A DNA stretch of 64,000 bases, taken from assembly GCA_017396085.1 (NCBI GenBank), contig JAFQNC010000006.1:26397-90396 (forward strand). The letters run 5' to 3'. Within the stretch, counting starts at the first letter, position 1; the number at the start of each line of letters is the position of its first letter. The notes under the pieces are model-generated. The model saw only the letters and a list, made by a program, of their open reading frames with translations, did no database searches and was not told the origin of the DNA. Position numbers and translations under genes: made by a program. Of the stretch, positions 43,330-50,330 are shown in pieces. The DNA is from Tidjanibacter sp. (GTDB lineage Bacteria > Bacteroidota > Bacteroidia > Bacteroidales > Rikenellaceae).

Positions 43330-43452
43330 AAAAACGATTTTTTGCGGGTAAATTTTGCACCGCACTTCAATAAGCGGGCTCCTCATTTGCGTAAGCAAAC
43401 TGCGGGCCCGCTTTTTCGTGCGCCTTGCTTTTGCCTCGCACTTTGCGTTTTT
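43330..43452 (-). repeat. ~124-bp element with inverted ends, copy A
   Basis: 123 bp, opposite in direction to copies B and C. Minus-strand reading: AAAAACGCAAAGTGCG at the start, central hairpin AGCGGGC...GCCCGCT enclosing CCGCAGTTTGCTTACGCAAA, then GAAGTGCGGTGCAAAATT and an AT-rich end. Begins one base after the rpoD stop. Confidence 0.88.
43372..43417 (+). terminator. Probable rpoD terminator inside copy A
   Basis: Plus strand: AAGCGGGC pairs with GCCCGCTT, with an inner TTTGC-gtaa-GCAAA stem, followed by TTTTT at 43412-43416. Lies 45 bp after the rpoD stop. The hairpin belongs to the repeat element. Confidence 0.65.
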
Positions 43453-43719
43453 ACCGCTACCGAATGCAGAAAAGGGAATTCAAAATTCAAAATTGTCCCC
43501 CTCTGAGTACTCCTCCCCTACGACAGGGGAGGTCGGGAGGGGTGGTCGAAATTGGTGCCAGCGCCTTTGGCGCAGTAGAAAAGAGCGGTAGATGCCAACC
43601 GCCTGCCTCACGGCAGTCGTGGCAAGACGCAGCAGAAAGGGCAGAAAGAGCAGAAAGAGCAGAAAGGGACTTTAATGGCTTTAAGGACCTTAAGGACCTT
43701 AAAAAAGACGTTAGACCAC
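43453..43719. repeat. Repeat-filled spacer between 124-bp elements
   Basis: No gene. Holds aattcaaaa units (43479-43494), dispersed element copy 4 (43496-43575), a 9-bp gcagaaagg/a array (43632-43667) and two taaggacct units (43682-43699). Apparent ORFs here are translated repeats. Confidence 0.8.
43496..43575 (+). repeat. ~90-bp dispersed element, copy 4
   Basis: gagtactcctcccctacgac, then AGGGGAGGTCGGGAGGGGTG and GTCGAAATTG. Terminal hairpin is a third version, CCAGCGCC-ttt-GGCGC. Confidence 0.88.
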
Positions 43720-43843
43720 AAAAACGCAAAGTGTGCGGCAAATGCAAGGAATACAAGAAAACCTCCTCCGCAGTTTACTTAACGTAAATGAGGAGGTGGT
43801 TTATCGCAGTGTAACGCAGCAGTTGCCCGCAATCTGCGTTTTT
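43720..43843 (+). repeat. ~124-bp element with inverted ends, copy B
   Basis: 124 bp. Ends AAAAACGCA and TGCGTTTTT are inverted repeats. Central hairpin: AACCTCCTCCGCAG, TTTAC-ttaac-GTAAA, TGAGGAGGTGGTT. Separated from copy C by one base, head to tail. Confidence 0.88.
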
Positions 43844-43844
43844 G

Positions 43845-43968
43845 AAAAATGCAAAGTGCGGAGGGAATTTTGTGCCAAACGAGAAGGCGAGTCCGCAGTT
43901 TGCTTATCGCAAATGAGGAACTCGCCTATCGAAGTGCGGTGCAAAATTCACCCGCAATCTGCGTTTTT
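43845..43968 (+). repeat. ~124-bp element with inverted ends, copy C
   Basis: 124 bp, AAAAATGCA to TGCGTTTTT. Central hairpin AGGCGAGT...ACTCGCCT enclosing CCGCAGTTTGCTTATCGCAA. Its right end touches the stop codon of the convergent SPFH gene. Confidence 0.88.
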
Positions 43969-44951
43969 TATTTGGTGGGGAACAAATCCTTTATCCCACC
44001 CAACGAACCGAGGACCGAAGAGGCCTCGTAGGGCATATAAACGGTCTTGCTGTCCTGACCACTGGCCATCTCCTTCAGAGTCTCAATGTACTTCACAGCC
44101 AACAGATAGGTGGCAGGGTCGGTCTTGGTACCCTCAATGGCCTCGGCCACACGGCGGATAGCCTCACTCTCGGCGTTGGCTTGAAGCACTTTGGCCTCGG
44201 CCTCACCCTGTGCTTTGAGGATTTGGGCCTCCTTCTCGGCAGCAGCGTAGTTGATTTGCGACTGCTTCTCACCCTCCGACTGGAGAATGGCCGATTGCTT
44301 CTCACCCTCGGCACGCAAAATCTTGGCCCTACGCTCACGCTCGGCCTGCATCTGCTGCTCCATAGCGTTGCGCACACTTGCGGGAGGAGTGATGTCCTGC
44401 AACTCCACACGGTTTACCTTCACACCCCACTTGTTGGTTGCCTCGTCCAGCACGCTGCGCAGTTTGGCGTTGATGGTGTCGCGCGAGGTGAGGGTTTCGT
44501 CAAGTTCAAGTTCGCCGATGACGTTACGGAGGGTGGTCTGTGTGAGTTTCTCAATGGCGTTGGGCAGGTTGTTAATCTCATAGACAGCCTTCACGGGGTC
44601 CACAATCTGGAAGTAGAGCAGTGCGTTGATGCGTGTGGTTACGTTGTCTTTGGTAATCACATTCTGCTCGGGGAAGTCGTAGACCTGCTCACGAAGGTCG
44701 ATGCGAGGGGTTTCGTTGATGCGCACATATACGTTGCCGGCCATATCCTGCCTAACAGCACGGATGCATATTTTGCGTGGTTTCTCAAGGATAGGCCACA
44801 CGATGTTGATACCCGAAGAGAGTGTCTTGCAATACTTACCCAAGCGCTCAATGATGTAGGTTTCCGACTGCTGCACGATGGTCAAGCCCGACAGCACGTA
44901 GAGCACCACCACTGCGGCGATGACTACAATCACAAGTAATGTTCCTTCCAT
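43968..44951 (-). CDS. SPFH/Band 7 (stomatin/QmcA-like) membrane protein
   Basis: 327 aa. One N-terminal membrane helix (LLVIVVIAAVVVLYVLSGL), Band 7 domain (VQQSETYIIERLGKYCKTLS through DITPPASVRNAM), then a long coiled coil rich in Ala/Glu/Arg (ERERRAKILRAEGEKQSA and on). Members form oligomeric rings on the membrane and organise proteins or proteolysis. It follows an NfeD gene at 6 bp, the standard operon partner. Stop codon overlaps the end of repeat copy C. Confidence 0.93.
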   Translation of the reverse strand: MEGTLLVIVVIAAVVVLYVLSGLTIVQQSETYIIERLGKYCKTLSSGINIVWPILEKPRKICIRAVRQDMAGNVYVRINETPRIDLREQVYDFPEQNVITKDNVTTRINALLYFQIVDPVKAVYEINNLPNAIEKLTQTTLRNVIGELELDETLTSRDTINAKLRSVLDEATNKWGVKVNRVELQDITPPASVRNAMEQQMQAERERRAKILRAEGEKQSAILQSEGEKQSQINYAAAEKEAQILKAQGEAEAKVLQANAESEAIRRVAEAIEGTKTDPATYLLAVKYIETLKEMASGQDSKTVYMPYEASSVLGSLGGIKDLFPTK

Positions 44952-44957
44952 AGTGTT

Positions 44958-45392
44958 CTATTGTTTTTTGACGGTTAAAATAATGCTTTCTCTGCTCACG
45001 ACCACAACCCTTGTGCCCTTTTCGATGGGCTGGTCGTCTTCGCTCTCGGCCTTCCAATCATCGCCATCAATGGCCACACGACCGGTGCCTGTGGCGGGGT
45101 TAATATCCTCCGACACAACAGCCCTACGGCCGATGAGGGCATCGGCATTGGTGGGCACCTCGTCTACCTTGGAGAACCTCTTCAGGATGGGCCTAACGGC
45201 AAGGAATGCCACGAGGGTGGCCACGGCAAACCAAATGAGTTGTGCTTCAAGAACGGCTCCTGTGGCAGCAGCAATGGCACCCGCCACGGCTCCGAGAGCC
45301 AAACAAATCATTGCAAATCCGGAGGTGAGAATTTCGCCCACCACCAACAAGAGGGCCACAATCGCCCAATAGTGCCATACTTCCATAGTCAA
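44958..45392 (-). CDS. NfeD-family membrane protein
   Basis: 144 aa short NfeD: three to four N-terminal membrane helices (HYWAIVALLLVVGEILTSGF, then ALGAVAGAIAAATGAVL) and a C-terminal OB-fold (GRRAVVSEDINPATGTGRVA, KGTRVVVVSRESIILTV). Works with the stomatin-like protein encoded 6 bp downstream. It lacks the ClpP-like protease domain of long NfeD. 15 bp after the M64 peptidase gene, so probably in one transcript with it. Confidence 0.93.
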   Translation of the reverse strand: MTMEVWHYWAIVALLLVVGEILTSGFAMICLALGAVAGAIAAATGAVLEAQLIWFAVATLVAFLAVRPILKRFSKVDEVPTNADALIGRRAVVSEDINPATGTGRVAIDGDDWKAESEDDQPIEKGTRVVVVSRESIILTVKKQ

Positions 45393-45407
45393 TACTTCCT
45401 TTTTGTG

Positions 45408-46706
45408 TTATTTGTTGTTAATTGTGTAAAACTCAATCATCCTTTCAAGGGCTCTTTCGCACACGGGGCAAAACCTTGTGGCCTTGTTGTCCCTCATACG
45501 GCACACCACCGCAGGTCGGTAGACGCCCTTACTGACGTAGTTGCCACCCTCGTAGAGCCCCACCGTGTAGTTCTTCTCGGCCCTTTTGGTGGGCTCGGTG
45601 GGTACCTCTGTACCCTCGGGCAACATATCGGCCCACTTACTCCCAAAGTCGGCCAGATTGGTGATGTTCTGCTGCCACGGCTCACGGTCGGCACGCAGGG
45701 GGTTCATCGTCAGGTCGTCCTGCTCGTAGAAATACTCATCGGCCAGCCCTCCGAAACTGTGTCCGAACTCGTGTACCACAACGGGTGCGAAGAGCGGATG
45801 GTGGGCGGTGGTGAGGGTGTAGGAGTTGTAGATACCCCCACCGCCATAGGTGTCGGTGTTGGCCAATATGATGATGTGCTCCCAAGCGATACCCTCCAGC
45901 AGGTCGGCCAGCGCAAAGACCTCCGAGGTGGTCAGGTAGCGGTCGGTGTAGAAGGTGTCGAAATGGGACCCCACAGCCGTGGTGCGCCACTCGCCACTGC
46001 GGGGTATGCTCACACCGCTATCTGCCGAGGGGCTCTCCACTGCTACAAAGTTAAAATTTTCTTTGTGAGAATCAAAGGGTTTGTAGGAGAAAAGTGCATC
46101 CACCGCAGCCTGCGCATCGGCACGGAAGGTGGGCATCTCCTCCACCGTGTAACCCTCGGCCACGATGACCACATCTATGGCCTCCTCGGGCGAGCCGCCA
46201 CGGTGGATGTAGGTGTGGGGTGTGGGTGTGGTGCCAACCTTGCTGCGAATGAGTATGTCGGCAGGGTTGAGTCGGTGGGTGTGCAGGGCGAGTTGCTCCA
46301 TCTTGGAGTTGGCCAAGCGGAGCGTGATGTCGGCCTCGGCCAGCGGCAGGGGCACTTGGAGTGTAAACTCAAAGGCCCTGTGGGCTGTGGCAGCCTCGGG
46401 CTGGGTTATCCACTCCTGAAAGAGGCTCGAAAAACTGGTGCGGTAGATAATTTTGCCGGTGGCCACATCGGTCATTGTAAGTTGTCCATCGCCCTCAATG
46501 GGAAGGGTGTCGAGATTGTGGCGGCGACCATACCACCCCTCGGTTGCCGAGAGGGAGTGGAGATAGACACTCTGCTCGGTGGCATCGCCGGCAAAGATGT
46601 AGTCCACCCGCAGGGTGCGCTCGGCAAAGTGCTCCTCAAAAGTTTGGGCCCGGAGCCCTCCGATGGCAACAAAGAGTGCCGTGCAGAGTGTTAGCAGTTG
46701 TTTCAT
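45408..46706 (-). CDS. M64-family (IgA-peptidase-like) secreted metallopeptidase
   Basis: 432 aa from MKQLLTLCTALFVAIGGLRA, a clear signal peptide. The open frame extends 50 codons further upstream but that part overlaps rlmH and is not peptide-like. N-terminal M64_N beta-domain (DYIFAGDATEQSVYLHSLSA), then the catalytic domain with zinc motif HEFGHSFGGLADEY (His at about residues 312 and 316). C-terminal CRMRDNKATRFCPVCERAL is a conserved Cys cluster. Homologues include the Clostridium ramosum IgA protease, but most Bacteroidetes members have no known target. Confidence 0.92.
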   Translation of the reverse strand: MKQLLTLCTALFVAIGGLRAQTFEEHFAERTLRVDYIFAGDATEQSVYLHSLSATEGWYGRRHNLDTLPIEGDGQLTMTDVATGKIIYRTSFSSLFQEWITQPEAATAHRAFEFTLQVPLPLAEADITLRLANSKMEQLALHTHRLNPADILIRSKVGTTPTPHTYIHRGGSPEEAIDVVIVAEGYTVEEMPTFRADAQAAVDALFSYKPFDSHKENFNFVAVESPSADSGVSIPRSGEWRTTAVGSHFDTFYTDRYLTTSEVFALADLLEGIAWEHIIILANTDTYGGGGIYNSYTLTTAHHPLFAPVVVHEFGHSFGGLADEYFYEQDDLTMNPLRADREPWQQNITNLADFGSKWADMLPEGTEVPTEPTKRAEKNYTVGLYEGGNYVSKGVYRPAVVCRMRDNKATRFCPVCERALERMIEFYTINNK

Positions 46707-46779
46707 AGTTTCGTTCATTATGATGGACCATTGTGGCTCTTGGGGAATGTTTGCTCCAAGTGCAAAATGGGTTTCAATT

Positions 46780-47253
46780 CTATTTGTGGTGATAGGGCTC
46801 GTTGTTGATGATTGTGAGGGCTCGGTAGAGTTGCTCGGCAAAGATTGCACGCACAATCTGGTGCGAGAAGGTCATCTTTGAGAGGGCCACAAGCCCATCG
46901 GCCCTGTCGTAGACCTCCTGCGAGAACCCATAGGGGCCGCCAATCACAAAGACCAGTCGCTTGCTACCCGCAGCCATCCTCTTCTGCATCCACGCAGCCC
47001 ACTCCTCGGAGGTGTACTCACGCCCCCTCTCGTCCATCAGCACCACGTGGTCGGAGGGTTGCAGCAGGCGCAATATGGCCTCACCCTCGGCCCTCTTCTG
47101 CTGTGCTTCGCTGAGTGAGCGGGTGTTGCGCACATCGGGTATGGTGGTGATAGCAAAGCGCACATAGTGGCCCACACGCCCTTTGTACTCCTCCACAAGG
47201 CGTGCCACCTCAACCGAATCGGTCTTACCTATGACAATCAGTTCAAAGTTCAC
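46780..47253 (-). CDS. rlmH: 23S rRNA (pseudouridine1915-N3)-methyltransferase RlmH
   Basis: 157 aa, normal length. SPOUT fold with VVLMDERGREYTSEEWAAWM, VFVIGGPYGFSQEVYDRAD (SAM-binding knot) and the C-terminal MTFSHQIVRAIFAEQLYRAL followed by PYHHK. Methylates helix 69 of 23S rRNA in assembled ribosomes. 73 bp upstream of the M64 peptidase gene in the same direction. Confidence 0.97.
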   Translation of the reverse strand: MNFELIVIGKTDSVEVARLVEEYKGRVGHYVRFAITTIPDVRNTRSLSEAQQKRAEGEAILRLLQPSDHVVLMDERGREYTSEEWAAWMQKRMAAGSKRLVFVIGGPYGFSQEVYDRADGLVALSKMTFSHQIVRAIFAEQLYRALTIINNEPYHHK

Positions 47254-47351
47254 CGGAAAAATCCTGAATTCTCAATTAACCCACCTTTGGTGGCTTTTAG
47301 TTGCTCTCGCTCGGCATAGTGTGCAAGCACCCTCTGCTCTCGCTTACTCGC

Positions 47352-47390
47352 AACTTTCTCAATTCTCAATTCTCACTTCTCAATTCTAAT
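47352..47390. repeat. 7-bp tandem array (aattctc-type)
   Basis: About five units of ttctcaa/ttctcac. It covers the 3' end of the GH2-like gene and supplies its stop codon (47373-47375). Same unit as the 18000-18034 array. Confidence 0.85.
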
Positions 47391-48728
47391 ATCTGTGTTC
47401 CAGTCGCCATCGCTGTAGATGATGGGCCTATCGTGCTCCACGCTCTTGAACCACTCATAGCACTTGTACATATTGTAGCCACCACCCGAAGGTGCGCCCA
47501 GACTCCACGCAATGATGCAGGGATGGATGCGGGTACGGTAGTAGGTGGCCTTCTGTCGCTCCAAGAACTCGCCCAACCAAGGGGGAAGGTTGGTGAGGGA
47601 GCCCTTACGGCTGATGTCGCCACCCTTGGGATTGGTGTGTATGTTGGCCTGCTCCACCACATACATACCCTCCTTGTCGCACAGGTCGTAGAACCACCAC
47701 GGCTGGGGGTACGACACCAATATGGTGTTGTATTTCTCTCGTTTGAGGGCCTTGATGTCGGCCTCGGTCTGCTTGCGTGTGGTGGCGGAGTTGTAGGCCA
47801 CGGTGCGCAGGTCGATGGCCTTACCGTTGCGGTAGATGTTCTGCCCATCGAAGGTGGTTTCGCCAAAGCCCACCTTCAGATTGAGGTACTCGGTCATAAT
47901 TCGGCCCCTCTTGGTGTAGATTGTTACATCGTAGAGTTTGGGGCTCTCGGCACTCCACAGTCGCTCCATAGCACCGTAGATGTTGGTTTGGAAGTGGATG
48001 GTGTCGGTCTTGCCATAGGGGATTTCAATCTCGCGCAGGTCGTAGTATTTGAGTTCTTTTTCGGGCGAGTAGATGTCGTAGCCCACCGAGAGTGTTTCGG
48101 TGCGGCGGGAGGAACTGACCACCACGTCCAAGTTGAGCACACCGTGCTTGCCGGTTGCATCGGGCACGGCACGCACCAACACATCGTGTATCCTCACCGG
48201 AGGTTGCGAGTAGAGGAAGAGGTTTTCCGTGGGGTTAGGCTCCGACATCTCGGCGGGGCGGTTGTCGGGCTCCACGGGGCTGACGAGGGAGATTTTGGTT
48301 ACTCCATCGCCAAGGTAGGAGGAGATGAGAAATTCGGCCGGAGCGCGGTCATCACGTGCTGCGCCCACCCTCTTGCCATTGACATAGACAATCCTCTCGG
48401 AGGGGCCGCCCTCGGTGTGGAGGAACACATCCCTATCGCGCCACGCAATGGGCAGTTCCACCTCGTAGTTGCGCTGCACGCAGGGGACTCCCTGCTCGCT
48501 CTCCACAGCCACAGCATCCACAAGCCTATACTCCAACGGCACATAGTAACGCTCGGCCGTGCGGTCGCCCTTTTCGGCCAAGTTGCGTGTGGAGTAGGTG
48601 ATGAACTCTGTGCGGCGAGGAGCCACATTTTGGTAGTCAAACTCGGAGGCCTTTCGCTTGGGCATTTGACCCCACAGGTTGAGTGCCGACATCACCAGCA
48701 CAAGGGTGCAGACAATAGTTTTTCTCAT
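47373..48728 (-). CDS. Shortened GH2-like protein, probably catalytically inactive
   Basis: 451 aa with signal peptide MRKTIVCTLVLVMSALNLWG. GH2 features: N-terminal jelly-roll (VPCVQRNYEVELPIAWRDRD, VYVNGKRVG), Ig-like domain, start of the TIM barrel (LRTVAYNSATTRKQTEADIK ... NTILVSYPQPWWFYDLCDKE). The acid/base block reads HPCIIAWSLGAPSGGG where active enzymes have WSLGNE, so the catalytic Glu is missing. The protein ends before the nucleophile strand. Full GH2 enzymes are about twice as long. The last codons lie in a tandem array, consistent with 3' truncation. Could bind glycans; enzyme function unlikely. Confidence 0.75.
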   Translation of the reverse strand: MRKTIVCTLVLVMSALNLWGQMPKRKASEFDYQNVAPRRTEFITYSTRNLAEKGDRTAERYYVPLEYRLVDAVAVESEQGVPCVQRNYEVELPIAWRDRDVFLHTEGGPSERIVYVNGKRVGAARDDRAPAEFLISSYLGDGVTKISLVSPVEPDNRPAEMSEPNPTENLFLYSQPPVRIHDVLVRAVPDATGKHGVLNLDVVVSSSRRTETLSVGYDIYSPEKELKYYDLREIEIPYGKTDTIHFQTNIYGAMERLWSAESPKLYDVTIYTKRGRIMTEYLNLKVGFGETTFDGQNIYRNGKAIDLRTVAYNSATTRKQTEADIKALKREKYNTILVSYPQPWWFYDLCDKEGMYVVEQANIHTNPKGGDISRKGSLTNLPPWLGEFLERQKATYYRTRIHPCIIAWSLGAPSGGGYNMYKCYEWFKSVEHDRPIIYSDGDWNTDIRIEK

Positions 48729-48879
48729 AACCTCAAATTAAATTTTTCGCTCTTTCGTTTCGAGTTAATTATAGCAGTGTGTTGCATCGGGGGCCACACA
48801 GCACGGGCCACACAGCCCCCTCTGCTCTCTCTATGGTTCGGAGTGTTCACTCCCCCACCCACAAGAGTGGGAGCACATT

Positions 48880-50262
48880 CTACTCCTCAATCTTCTCAAG
48901 TTTCACCGTGAAGTGGCGCAGGATGGGAGCCTCCTCCACAATGCGGTAGCCTGTGGTGATGTTCTTGGCCCTTGCCATCACGTTCTTCATTGCGGCTGCA
49001 ATCACAGCCATATGGTTGTCGGTGTAGACCCTGCGGGGAATGGCCAGACGGAGCAACTCCAAGTCGCTGTAGCGATTCTCGCGGGTTACGGGGTCCCTAT
49101 CGGCCAAAATGGAGCCAATCTCGCAGCCACGGATACCTGCCTCAAGGTAGAGTTCAATGGCCAGAGTTTGGGCTGCGAAGTGCTCCTTTGGCACGTTGGG
49201 CAGACACTTCTTGGCATCAATAAAGATGGCGTGTCCACCTGCGGGGCGCTGGTAGGGCACTCCATAGCGGTCGAGCAACTTGCCGAGGTAGGCCACCTGA
49301 CGCATACGTGCATCCAACGGCTCAAACTCGGTGTTCTCGTCAAGACCCACAGCCAAAGCGTTCATATCACGACCTGCCATACCGCCATAGGTAATGAAGC
49401 CCTCATAGGAGATGCAGAAGCGTTTTGCCACCTCAAATACCTCTTTGGAGTTCAGTGCGATGAAGCCACCCATATTCACAATGCCGTCTTTCTTGGCACT
49501 CATAGTCATCATATCGGCATAGGAGTACATCTCGCGGGTAATTTGTTTGATGGTCTTACTACCATAGCCGGCCTCACGCTTTTTGATAAAATAGGCATTC
49601 TCCGCAAACCTTGCCGAGTCCAGCAACAGCGGAATACCATAGGAGTGGCACAACTCGGAGGTCTCGCGGATGTTCTTCATTGACACGGGCTGACCGCCTG
49701 CGGAGTTGTTGGTGATGGTCAGCACGCAGAACGGGATGCGCTCCTTGGGGTAACGCTCAAAGACGGCCCTGAGTTTTTCCACATCCACCTCACCCTTGAA
49801 GGGAATTTCCAACTGGGTATCTTTGGCTGCGTCAATGGTGCAGTCAATGGCGGTAGCCTTGCGCGACTCAATGTGTCCTTTGGTGGTGTCGAAGTGGGAG
49901 TTGCCGGGCACAATGTCGCCCTCCTTCACAAGTGCCGAGAAGAGCACATTCTCTGCTGCACGGCCTTGGTGGGTGGGGATGAAGTACTCAAAACCGAAGA
50001 TTTTTTGGATGGTTTCTTTCAGAGCATAGTAGGACTTTGCGCCTGCATAACTCTCATCGCCGGTCATAATGGCTGCCCACTGGTTGTCGGTCATCGAGCC
50101 TGTGCCCGAGTCGGTCAGCAGGTCAATGAAGACGTGCTCCGAGGCGAGGTTGAAGAGGTTGTAGTGAGCCTCCTTAATCCACTTTTCCCTCTGTCGGCGA
50201 GTGGAGGGTTTGATTGCCTCAACCGCTTTGATGCGGTAGGGCTCTGCATAGGGTAGTTTCAT
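48880..50262 (-). CDS. tnaA: Tryptophanase (tryptophan indole-lyase)
   Basis: 460 aa PLP enzyme of the beta-eliminating lyase family. PLP-site blocks are THQGRAAENVLFSAL, ITNNSAGGQPVSM, DSARFAENAYFIKKREAGY and SAKKDGIVNMGGF with the Schiff-base Lys. FDTTKGH has Asp where tyrosine phenol-lyase has Thr, and CEIGS replaces the MERG segment whose Arg binds tyrosine, so tryptophan is the likely substrate. Yields indole, pyruvate and ammonia. No tnaC-like leader peptide or tnaB permease is adjacent. Confidence 0.93.
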   Translation of the reverse strand: MKLPYAEPYRIKAVEAIKPSTRRQREKWIKEAHYNLFNLASEHVFIDLLTDSGTGSMTDNQWAAIMTGDESYAGAKSYYALKETIQKIFGFEYFIPTHQGRAAENVLFSALVKEGDIVPGNSHFDTTKGHIESRKATAIDCTIDAAKDTQLEIPFKGEVDVEKLRAVFERYPKERIPFCVLTITNNSAGGQPVSMKNIRETSELCHSYGIPLLLDSARFAENAYFIKKREAGYGSKTIKQITREMYSYADMMTMSAKKDGIVNMGGFIALNSKEVFEVAKRFCISYEGFITYGGMAGRDMNALAVGLDENTEFEPLDARMRQVAYLGKLLDRYGVPYQRPAGGHAIFIDAKKCLPNVPKEHFAAQTLAIELYLEAGIRGCEIGSILADRDPVTRENRYSDLELLRLAIPRRVYTDNHMAVIAAAMKNVMARAKNITTGYRIVEEAPILRHFTVKLEKIEE

Positions 50263-50330
50263 AGGTTATTTGTTAGTTTGGTTTAGGTTGTTAATGTGTT
50301 ATTTTGGTTTTTGGTTTTCACTTTTCACAC

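Noticed and set aside
43425..44161. Plus-strand frames of 120 and 142 codons after rpoD
   Set aside because: They are translations of the ~90-bp and ~124-bp repeats; homologous repeat copies shift frame relative to each other, so no protein is conserved.
48841..48879. Hairpin after tnaA as a terminator
   Set aside because: CTCCCAC/GTGGGGGAG pairing is imperfect and no T run follows on the minus strand.
48880..50262. Tyrosine phenol-lyase instead of tryptophanase
   Set aside because: FDTTKGH carries the tryptophanase Asp and the Arg-containing MERG segment of tyrosine phenol-lyase is CEIGS here.
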